Below, piece after piece: positions 1 through 5,818 of a DNA stretch of 12,929 nt. The DNA lies in the NCBI GenBank assembly GCA_039414355.1, contig JBCDJN010000133.1:1-12929 (forward strand), read 5' to 3'. The number at the start of each line of letters is the position of its first letter. The first letter of the stretch is position 1. The DNA is from JBCCQL01 sp039414355. Lineage in GTDB: Bacteria; Planctomycetota; Planctomycetia; Pirellulales; Lacipirellulaceae. Position numbers and translations under genes: made by a program. The notes under the pieces were generated by a model. The model searched no databases and was not told the origin of the DNA. It saw nothing but the letters and a program-made list of their open reading frames with translations.

Positions 1-105
1 CTTCTTGGCGGTCTTCTTCTTTGCCGCCTTCTTCTTCACCTTTTTCTTGGCGGACTTCTTCTTGGGCGCCGCCTTCTTCTTGGCGACCTTCTTCTTCTTG
101 GCCAC
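1..105 (-). CDS. Lysine-rich histone-H1-like protein, N-terminal part
   Basis: The gene runs off the left edge, so only its first 35 codons are visible. They encode almost nothing but lysine and alanine: 21 of 35 residues are lysine, in blocks of three or four separated by Ala, Val, Pro, Ser or Thr. This is the composition of bacterial histone-H1-like and HU-tail proteins, which bind DNA through charge. I infer a nucleoid-associated role, but no folded domain is visible. The start is a GTG at 105-103, chosen because GGAGG lies at 117-113 with a 7-nt spacer. An in-frame TTG two codons upstream sits too close to that site. A basic N-terminal tail of a larger enzyme is also possible. A run of AAG codons this regular is prone to slippage, so lengths may vary between relatives. 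Confidence 0.75.
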   Translation of the reverse strand, partial: MAKKKKVAKKKAAPKKKSAKKKVKKKAAKKKTAKK

Positions 106-510
106 AACCAATCCTCCGTAGGGTGCCGCGGCGGAGTTGAGGATGCGTTCACCGTCGCGACGAGCGACAGGTGACACGTCTTGCTCCCAACTCACAGCCG
201 CCATCGGGTAAGGGCCTGCTCATCCCGAGCCAGCCCCCGACCGCTTCGTTCAAGCCAAGTTCACCGCCGCGTTGCGTCTTGTTCAACCTTCTTGCCGCAT
301 GACGAATGAGTCACGAAGCGTGCGTTGAGTCGAACGTCGAGCGATGCGTTTGATGAGCAAAGCACGAACAACAGTCGGTTCATTCGTGGTAGTTGTACGA
401 ATCGTTTCCTTTTCTGCAACATGTTTTCCCGACTTCCGCGCAGACTTCTTCGCCAAACTTTGGCTCGCGATCGACGAAGCGCGCCGCGAATCGATCGAAG
501 ATACCGCGCG
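106..510. other. 405-nt gap with low-GC stretch and no convincing gene
   Basis: This gap lies downstream of the SGNH gene and upstream of the lysine-rich gene, both on the minus strand. It should therefore hold the end signals of one and the promoter of the other. Hand counting gives about 51% GC over 301-480, well below the GC-rich coding sequence around it. An inverted repeat CGATCGA/TCGATCG lies at 468-474 and 491-497 with a 16-nt loop, and no T-run follows it. Short ORFs exist on both strands (for example minus 261-596), but they overlap the SGNH gene or each other, lack a ribosome binding site and have arginine- and serine-rich translations typical of chance frames. I see no recognisable RNA gene and no clear -10/-35 pair. 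Confidence 0.5.
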
Positions 511-1296
511 CTAGAACAATGAAACGCGCGTTCCATCGCCAAGAACGCGGCAAGGTTGATCGCAACAACGACGTCTTCCAAGCACGCGCGCTTCAAGCGG
601 CTTTGCTCTTCGCAGCGACAAGCTCGTCGTCAACGAAAGCGACCGCGAACCGTTCGATCCAGCATGCTTCGAAGCGTTGAGAAGCAGGGGCCACACCTCT
701 TTGAAGCGCCACGGCTTGATGTGGATGGGGTCGAAGCCGTACCACTCGCTGCGTAGCGGCGTGTGGCGTGCGCCTTGGTTCGACGCGTGTTGCTTGACCG
801 CCTCGTTCACCTGCGAGGCGACCGCCGAGAGGTGCGTTAGCGTTTGCCCCCACGCGGGGAAGAAGATCGTGCGAAAAATCCGGTAACGCACCGGTCCCAA
901 GCCGGTCACTTCGGGCAGCGGCAGACCGGTCACCGCAACATCGGCGCCGGCGTCGGCTAGGCGATCGACGCACTCAGCCACCCAGCCGGCGAGTATCTCG
1001 GGCTCGACGCGATAGAACAGATCATTGCCGATGTCGGTTAGCAACGCCGTGGTTGGCAGCGGTTCGCGCTCGGCGAGGGCTTCCCACAGCCCGCACTGCA
1101 AGATGCCCGGCAGCGCCCGGCCCGGCACGCTGGACCACTGCCCGTATGACCGCCCGTGCCCCATGGCCAGCAGGATGTCTGCCGGGCCGTGGCCGAGCGA
1201 TTGGGCGGTCGCCACAAGCTGCGGCAGGCCCACGCTCACGTTGCTCGCCCCCAGCACCACCACGCGGTGCGTCGGCGCCGGCTGAGCTTCGGTCAC
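511..1296 (-). CDS. SGNH/GDSL-type hydrolase-like protein
   Basis: A 261-aa protein with the layout of an SGNH hydrolase. A parallel strand VVVLG leads into Ser18 (GASN, block I). DIGND at 88-92 holds the block III GxND. DPIH at 189-192 supplies the block V Asp and His. Such proteins are esterases, lipases or deacylases; the substrate here is unknown. The GTG start at 1296 was chosen because it overlaps the TGA of the upstream M50 protease gene (GTGA, 4-nt overlap), which points to translational coupling. An earlier in-frame start at 1404 would lie inside that gene. The last 50 residues or so (from about 210) form a basic tail ending in a QPCRVLGDGTRVSL-type motif, and this DNA shifts toward the lower GC of the following gap. 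No signal peptide is visible, so a cytoplasmic location is likely. Confidence 0.8.
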   Translation of the reverse strand: MTEAQPAPTHRVVVLGASNVSVGLPQLVATAQSLGHGPADILLAMGHGRSYGQWSSVPGRALPGILQCGLWEALAEREPLPTTALLTDIGNDLFYRVEPEILAGWVAECVDRLADAGADVAVTGLPLPEVTGLGPVRYRIFRTIFFPAWGQTLTHLSAVASQVNEAVKQHASNQGARHTPLRSEWYGFDPIHIKPWRFKEVWPLLLNASKHAGSNGSRSLSLTTSLSLRRAKPLEARVLGRRRCCDQPCRVLGDGTRVSLF

Positions 1297-1973
1297 CGCC
1301 ACCCGCCTCCACGCATCGACCGGTACTGCTCTAGCGTCTGGTAGTTGTTGATGCCGATCGCCGCCAGCAACACCACGTTCCAGAGGCTGCCGGTCCACTG
1401 CCACATGAGAACCGCGGCGATCGCGCAGGCGATCATTGAGACCCAGAGTGAGACCACGATCCCGCGATCGGGCCGCAGAACCATCGTGAAGACCTCACGC
1501 GAAACGCGGCCACCATCCAGCGGGTAAATGGGCAGCAGGTTGAAGATCCCCCAGAAGATGTTGATCGCCAGCAGGAAACTGGCGAGCGTCGCGAGCATGG
1601 GCGAGATCGACACAACCTGTGGAGCGACTAGGTAAACCAACGCCGCCAGCACAAACCCCGCGCCGGGACCGGCGAGCGAGATGGCGATCTGCCGCCACGG
1701 CGTATCGCGCACGCCCGGGGCCGACGCCAAGCCGCCGAAGCCGTACAGGATGATGCTCGGCCGACCGCCCCAATGGCGTTGCAGCACCGCGTGACCGAGT
1801 TCGTGCACGAGGATCGAAACGAACACCGCCGCGAACCATAGCACCGCCCGCTCGGGCTCGCCCGGTCCCAGCAGCAGACACACGATCCAGAAGAACGGGT
1901 GCACGCGGACCGGGAAGCCGAGCAGGCGGAAGTTCAGGTCCGCCGGCGTTGGCGAGGGGTCGGCGAAAGGCAC
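1293..1973 (-). CDS. M50 family membrane zinc metalloprotease (site-2 protease type)
   Basis: A 226-aa multi-pass membrane protein. The zinc motif HELGH is at 57-61, within a hydrophobic segment. The third zinc ligand is Asp153 in PLDGGR (151-156), after NLLPIY. These are the two signatures of the SpoIVFB/S2P-like branch of M50, which cleaves transmembrane substrates inside the membrane. Further hydrophobic segments lie near 25-36, 95-117, 125-150 and 172-210. No PDZ or CBS domain is present, so this is a minimal form. The start is GTG at 1973. No Shine-Dalgarno is visible because the 30 nt before it are pyrimidine-rich on this strand. It lies 62 nt downstream of lpxB and overlaps the SGNH gene by 4 nt. 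The substrate, possibly an anti-sigma factor, cannot be read from the sequence. Confidence 0.9.
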   Translation of the reverse strand: MPFADPSPTPADLNFRLLGFPVRVHPFFWIVCLLLGPGEPERAVLWFAAVFVSILVHELGHAVLQRHWGGRPSIILYGFGGLASAPGVRDTPWRQIAISLAGPGAGFVLAALVYLVAPQVVSISPMLATLASFLLAINIFWGIFNLLPIYPLDGGRVSREVFTMVLRPDRGIVVSLWVSMIACAIAAVLMWQWTGSLWNVVLLAAIGINNYQTLEQYRSMRGGGWR

Positions 1974-1978
1974 GGGCT

Positions 1979-2010
1979 GTCAGAAGGTAGAAGGAAGAAG
2001 TCAGAAGTGA
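1979..2010. repeat. Purine-rich AGAAG micro-repeat between lpxB and the protease gene
   Basis: A 32-nt tract of repeated GAAGG/AGAAG words with the octamer GTCAGAAG at 1979-1986 and again at 2000-2007, 21 nt apart. It takes up half of the 62-nt gap between two minus-strand genes. On the transcribed strand it is pyrimidine-rich and leaves the protease gene without a ribosome binding site. My impression that similar TTCTGAC/CTTC tracts recur between planctomycete genes is from memory and unverified. Confidence 0.5.
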
Positions 2011-2035
2011 CGTCCGTGGTCGCCCGATTGTAGGG

Positions 2036-3256
2036 TCAGGCGGCTTGGCTGACTTGTTCGTTCTTGCCGAGCGTTTGGCAGAAGTAGTCGGCGGCCCGCT
2101 GCGAAGCGCCGCCGTGGCCCACTTCGGCACGCAGGGCCTCAAGCTTCGCCACGCGGTCCGCGTAAGCCGCTTCGTCGGTAAGCCACTCGATCGCGTGCGC
2201 GGCGAGCTGCTCGGTGCGGTCTTCGCACGTCAGGTACTCGGGCATCAGCACGTGGGCGTCGCGGGGGTCGTTCGGGTCGTAAACGCCAACCTCTTCGGGG
2301 AACAGCTCGCTGGCCGTCAGCAGGTTCACCAGCGTGATGTAGCGGACGCGGCGGAAGTGCTTCTGCACCCAGAAGGCGAGGCGTGAAATGCGATAGACGA
2401 TCGCCGTCGGCTTGGCGTGGTAGAGCAGCTCTAACGACACCGAGCCCGACACAGCGATGCAGCACTTGGCCGCGGAGATCAGCTCCGGCGTTCGTCCGAT
2501 GTGCACCTCGGCTTCAACGTTCGATTCGGCGAGCCGCGACTCGATCAATCCTCGCTGCGACTCCTTGTACCCGGCGATGGCGAAACGCACGCCCGGCACA
2601 CGCTCGGCAACCTTCGCGGCCGCCTTGAGTTGATCGGCGAGGTTCGCCTTCACTTCTTGCGTCCGCGAGCCCGGCAGGATGGTGACCAACGGACCCGGCT
2701 GCGAGCCAGCGGCATTGACGAACGCCTCGTCCCGCTGCTGGGCAATGAGCTCGTCGAAGTACGGATGGCCCACGTGCGTGGCGTGGCAGCCGCGCTCGCG
2801 GTACCAGGCGACTTCAAACGGGAGTTTGACCAGCACGTGGTCGACGTCGCGTCGCATCTTCTTCACCCGCCAGCCGGCCCAGCCCCAGAGCTGCGGCGCG
2901 CCGTAGTAGTAGACGGGGATGCCGTGCCGCTTGGCGTGGCGGGCGATGTGCCAGTTGAAGCCGGGGTAGTCGATCAGCACCACCGCGTCGGGACGGTGCT
3001 GCTCAAAGTACTTGGCGGCGCGGCGGGCGTAGCCGATGAACTTGTGCAGGTTTAGCAGCACGCGCACAAACCACATGATCGCCAGCTTGGTCAGGTCCTC
3101 GTGCAGCTCGGCGCCGGCGGCGGCCATCTTCGGACCGCCGTAGCCAACGAACCGCCACTCACCCCCGCCGGGCGCCGGGCGCGACTTGAGCTCGCGGATC
3201 AGGTTGGCGCCGTGCAGGTCGCCCGAGGGTTCGCCAACCGAAAAGAAGATCGTCAT
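2036..3256 (-). CDS. lpxB: Lipid-A-disaccharide synthase
   Basis: A 406-aa GT19 glycosyltransferase. It joins UDP-2,3-diacylglucosamine and lipid X to form the lipid A disaccharide at the cytoplasmic face of the inner membrane. Family motifs appear in order: GEPSGD at 8-13, LIDYPGFNW at 94-102, APQLWGWAGWR at 120-130, VGHP at 162-165, LPGSR at 194-198, SGSVSLE at 270-276 and LVNLL at 309-313. The residues matching the known catalytic set (Glu9, Ser11, Asp96, Arg198, Asn311) are all present, so it should be active. Length is close to the usual 380-390. The ATG at 3256 begins exactly at the conserved MTIFFSVGEPSGD. The reading frame is open for another 128 codons upstream, but that part has no family similarity. 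No strong Shine-Dalgarno is visible. It implies an outer membrane with a lipid A pathway. Confidence 0.96.
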   Translation of the reverse strand: MTIFFSVGEPSGDLHGANLIRELKSRPAPGGGEWRFVGYGGPKMAAAGAELHEDLTKLAIMWFVRVLLNLHKFIGYARRAAKYFEQHRPDAVVLIDYPGFNWHIARHAKRHGIPVYYYGAPQLWGWAGWRVKKMRRDVDHVLVKLPFEVAWYRERGCHATHVGHPYFDELIAQQRDEAFVNAAGSQPGPLVTILPGSRTQEVKANLADQLKAAAKVAERVPGVRFAIAGYKESQRGLIESRLAESNVEAEVHIGRTPELISAAKCCIAVSGSVSLELLYHAKPTAIVYRISRLAFWVQKHFRRVRYITLVNLLTASELFPEEVGVYDPNDPRDAHVLMPEYLTCEDRTEQLAAHAIEWLTDEAAYADRVAKLEALRAEVGHGGASQRAADYFCQTLGKNEQVSQAA

Positions 3257-3563
3257 GCCAGGCCCGTGGGCGTCGCCGAAGTGGACAGAAACCAACGCGG
3301 CGGGAGTATCCCAGATTGCCCGAAATGACAGAACAGCAGTCGGAAGGGGCTGTCGGCCCGTGGCTCTTGGCCTTTGGCAGCCAAGTGGGCGTCGCAAGCT
3401 TGGCCATCGGCGAGTTGCCACCGGCCCAAAGCAAGACGGGCGCCCCAAGGCATGGCCGGGGCGCCCGTGGGCAAGATGGAGTGTTGGAAAGACGGGCGTT
3501 GGTGTTGCAGAGATCGGGTTTTCGTTAATGGAGAAGGAAACGATTCCGCACGGCGGCGGTCTG
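3257..3563. other. 307-nt gap upstream of lpxB
   Basis: No supported gene lies here. The open frame continuing upstream from lpxB is compositionally coding-like only by chance, and plus-strand frames overlap each other and have no ribosome binding site. The one clear structure is the hairpin at 3436-3468, listed separately. The lpxB promoter should lie here, but I could not find a convincing -10/-35 pair on the minus strand. Confidence 0.5.
3436..3468. repeat. Strong GC-rich inverted repeat upstream of lpxB
   Basis: A perfect 11-bp inverted repeat, ACGGGCGCCCC at 3436-3446 and GGGGCGCCCGT at 3458-3468. The 11-nt loop can itself pair GGC (3449-3451) with GCC (3455-3457). The predicted hairpin is very stable in either strand. 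No T-run follows on the plus strand, and the minus strand continues only with CTTGCTTTG. It could stop transcription arriving from the MFS gene, act as an mRNA-stabilising or attenuating element before lpxB, or be a dispersed repeat. Confidence 0.65.
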
Positions 3564-3752
3564 CTAGCCGCCGTCGGTTCGGTCATTCGACCGTCTTCCT
3601 CTGCCGCTGCAATCGGTCTGACGCGCCGCAAGCCGCACACCGTGGCGGCGGTTCAGCTCGTCGAGCAAGCTCCCAGCGTTTGCGGCTGCGGGTGGCGTTA
3701 GCCTGAAGCCAAGGACCGCGGTCAGGGCAGCGGTGGATGGGCGATTGGGCAT
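3564..3752 (-). CDS. Small hypothetical protein, 62 aa
   Basis: I do not recognise this family with certainty. The main evidence for a real gene is the start: ATG at 3752 preceded by AAGGAG at 3765-3760 with an ideal 7-nt spacer, in a region otherwise short of good ribosome binding sites. The first 40 residues read like a designed protein (a small hydrophobic stretch ALTAVLGF, then TPPAAANAGSLLDELNRR, a short amphipathic helix). The last 22 residues are rich in Arg, Asp and Gly and look less protein-like. That may mark a frameshift or a truncated end. No signal peptide or metal motif is seen. It lies 118 nt downstream of the MFS gene on the same strand. Confidence 0.5.
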   Translation of the reverse strand: MPNRPSTAALTAVLGFRLTPPAAANAGSLLDELNRRHGVRLAARQTDCSGRGRRSNDRTDGG

Positions 3753-3759
3753 CGTTAGA

Positions 3760-3765
3760 CTCCTT
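3760..3765 (-). promoter_or_regulatory. Ribosome binding site of the 62-aa ORF
   Basis: AAGGAG on the minus strand, 7 nt before the ATG at 3752. It decides the start of the small ORF over an ATG 14 codons upstream (3794), and is the best Shine-Dalgarno in the left half of the window besides that of the lysine-rich gene. Confidence 0.65.
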
Positions 3766-3865
3766 CCATGGTTGGACCGTGGGCGGGGTTCCATTCCGCC
3801 GGTCGGGATAAGTGATCCCCGGCGCCGCTGCCGAGGGATGCGGAGTTGTTTGACAGGCCGGGCCG

Positions 3866-3881
3866 ATTCGCTAAAGCGAAT
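3866..3881. repeat. Small hairpin spanning the MFS stop codon
   Basis: ATTCGC at 3866-3871 pairs with GCGAAT at 3876-3881 around a TAAA loop; the MFS stop codon (3873-3871) falls partly in stem and loop. No T-run follows on the minus strand, so a terminator role is weak. A second in-gene hairpin, CGGCTC/GAGCCG at 3886-3891 and 3895-3900, lies next to it. Confidence 0.4.
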
Positions 3882-5190
3882 GACGCGGCTCGCGGAGCCG
3901 GTGCGTTTGGGCGCCGGCTACGAGCAGCAGAAGCAGCCCGCCGCCGAACACCGCCGCGGCGCCAACCGCTCCGAAGAGCCAGCCGACAACCGGCGAACCG
4001 ACGATCACCGGTAGAGCAAGGCACATGCCAAACGCGCTGACAAACCTTGGATGGTCCGCCTCGCTAGAGATCTCAAGCGTGTAGTTGATGAGGATCCGGA
4101 TCGTCACCGGCATGTACCCCAGCGGCGCGAAGACCAACCAGAACCACGCCCGCCCTACTTCCGGTGGCACGGCCATCAAGGCGAGAACGGACGCCGGCCC
4201 AAGGCACAGGCCGTACACGCAGAAGTGCAACGCCTTGCGGTTTCCGTAGCGATCGGCCATTGGGCCAGCCACCAGACTGATGGCCGCCGTAGCGGCGTTT
4301 TGAACGCAGATCCAGAGCGTCATCGCCGACAGGTCGAGGCCAAACAGCTGCTTGCCAACGGTTTGGTAGTGCGGGAACAGCATCAGGTTCACGCTCGCTA
4401 GCGCCGCGAGGATTCCCACCGCCCGCGCGTCGGGGTGGGTGCGGACCACGGTCCACGCGTCGTGAAACTTCTGCCAAGGGTTTGTCGATTGTTCCGTAAA
4501 GTTGTCGGGCGTTTCTGCCGCAGCGGTTAGCGACAACGCCGCGGCGACAAAGGCGACCGCCGTCGCCGCGAAGACCCAGCCGAAGCCGCCGTCGTCCATC
4601 GCCAACCACGCCGGCAGCAACCACCAGGCGGCAAGGATCGCCAGCGGCGCGCCAACCAGCACCGACGCCATAAAGAGCCGCCCCCGCAGGTCGGCGCGGA
4701 TGAGCTTGCCGTGCAATGCGTGGCAACCCAACTGGTTCACGCCCGTGAGACCGAAGAAGACGCCGTACACGGCGAGGAAGAACCACGGCATCCACCCGGC
4801 GGCCGCTCCGCCTTCGCCCCGCCACAAGCCGGTGGCCCAGACAAGCGAGAGCAGCGCGAACGGCGCTGCCATGGCGCCGGTCGAAGCGATCACCGACCAT
4901 TTCTTCTTGGGCGTCGTCTTTAGCCGAGCTGCGTAGAGCAGCGGCGGCACGCTGAGCCCGATGCGGTTGAGCACAGGCAGCAGCCCCAGCATGAACGGCG
5001 TCGCCCCGATGTAGCTGAGGAAGACCGGCATGACGATGCTCTCGGTCTTAAAGATCCAGCCCACACGCAGAAGCACCGAGTGCACCGCTAGCACCACAAA
5101 GTTGCGGGCCTCAGACGCCTGGGCCGGCGAGATCGACGCCGGCGCGGCGGTTTGCGTCGGGGCTGGCGGGGGATCGGCGAGGCGGGACAC
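3871..5190 (-). CDS. Major facilitator superfamily transporter
   Basis: A 439-aa integral membrane protein with about 12 hydrophobic segments in two halves. A soluble loop rich in charged residues at about 225-255 (TPDNFTEQSTNPWQKFHDAW) separates them. GPMADRYGNRKA at 309-320 is the MFS loop motif (GxxxDRxGxR), here in the second half. The substrate is unknown, and no drug-exporter or sugar-porter signature stands out. The GTG at 5190 is the first start in frame after the CYTH stop, leaving a 55-nt gap. It has no Shine-Dalgarno and gives a proline/alanine-rich tail of about 28 residues before the first membrane segment, so a later start is possible. An open frame extends further upstream but overlaps the CYTH gene. 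The TAG stop sits inside a small hairpin at 3866-3881. Confidence 0.85.
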   Translation of the reverse strand: MSRLADPPPAPTQTAAPASISPAQASEARNFVVLAVHSVLLRVGWIFKTESIVMPVFLSYIGATPFMLGLLPVLNRIGLSVPPLLYAARLKTTPKKKWSVIASTGAMAAPFALLSLVWATGLWRGEGGAAAGWMPWFFLAVYGVFFGLTGVNQLGCHALHGKLIRADLRGRLFMASVLVGAPLAILAAWWLLPAWLAMDDGGFGWVFAATAVAFVAAALSLTAAAETPDNFTEQSTNPWQKFHDAWTVVRTHPDARAVGILAALASVNLMLFPHYQTVGKQLFGLDLSAMTLWICVQNAATAAISLVAGPMADRYGNRKALHFCVYGLCLGPASVLALMAVPPEVGRAWFWLVFAPLGYMPVTIRILINYTLEISSEADHPRFVSAFGMCLALPVIVGSPVVGWLFGAVGAAAVFGGGLLLLLVAGAQTHRLREPRHSL

Positions 5191-5245
5191 GGCGGGCGCC
5201 GGCGGTGGGGGGGAACGCGGAGCCGGCTCGCTTGCGGCGGTCGGC

Positions 5246-5818
5246 TCAGGGCAGCAGCATCTCGAGGTAGCTCCGCTGCTCGGGCGACGAAAGCCCCAAC
5301 AGCCGTGCCAGGTCTCCCACGCGGAGCGAAGCGGGACCGACCTGCGACTCGATAGCCTGGATCTCGAGCTCGATGTACGAGCCGAGTCCCTCAACCTCGT
5401 CGCAGGCCACTTCGACTTCGCCGCCGCCGTGCGTCAGCCGCCAGGGCGTGCGGGTCTTGCGTACCTCGGCCACGAGCTGAAACCCCAGGGCCTCCAGCAA
5501 GTGCATCCACTGGTCGCCCGCCTCGGGCGTGTCGCCCAACGGCAGTTCGATCTCCGGCCGCGTCTTGCTGGTGGAGCCAACCCTCGGGCCTTTGTAGGTG
5601 ATCCGCCGCTCGTCGCCCACTACACGGATGCGGAGTGCCTCGTCCGTTTCGCCGAAATCGCGGCTGGGGTGCGAGAAGTACGCGTCCGTCTGGCGAACGG
5701 TGGGCTGCTGCTCCGCCCCGAGCTCCTCAAGCCGCGACGACAACGCGTCCAGGTCTTCGACCGGGAACTTGAGCTCGACTTCGTACTCGACGACGCTGCT
5801 TTCGCTCTTTTCGATCAT
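5246..5818 (-). CDS. CYTH-domain protein, class IV adenylate cyclase (CyaB)-like
   Basis: A 190-aa single CYTH domain. The defining ExExK is E13-V-E15-L-K17. It is followed by the CyaB-type run QTDAYFSHPSRDF (43-55), then EALRIR, a TYKGPR lysine/arginine pair, RPEIEL and SYIELEI, which line the triphosphate tunnel. Relatives convert ATP to cAMP, hydrolyse thiamine triphosphate or cleave inorganic triphosphate. The DxYF...DF pattern fits the CyaB group best, but the activity cannot be fixed from sequence. The ATG at 5818 overlaps the TGA of the pyrophosphorylase gene (ATGA), so the two are probably translationally coupled. An open frame continues 25 codons upstream as an arginine-rich shadow of the neighbour and is rejected. 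Confidence 0.88.
   Translation of the reverse strand: MIEKSESSVVEYEVELKFPVEDLDALSSRLEELGAEQQPTVRQTDAYFSHPSRDFGETDEALRIRVVGDERRITYKGPRVGSTSKTRPEIELPLGDTPEAGDQWMHLLEALGFQLVAEVRKTRTPWRLTHGGGEVEVACDEVEGLGSYIELEIQAIESQVGPASLRVGDLARLLGLSSPEQRSYLEMLLP

Noticed and set aside
261..596. Minus-strand 111-codon frame in the low-GC gap
   Set aside because: It overlaps the SGNH gene end in another frame, is Arg/Ser-rich, has no ribosome binding site and overlaps other equally open frames.
3436..3468. Rho-independent terminator
   Set aside because: The stem is ideal but no T-run follows on either strand, so it is listed as an inverted repeat instead.
3257..3640. N-terminal extension of LpxB by 128 codons
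   Set aside because: LpxB family similarity starts at MTIFFSVGEPSGD (3256). The extension crosses the strong hairpin and has no domain.
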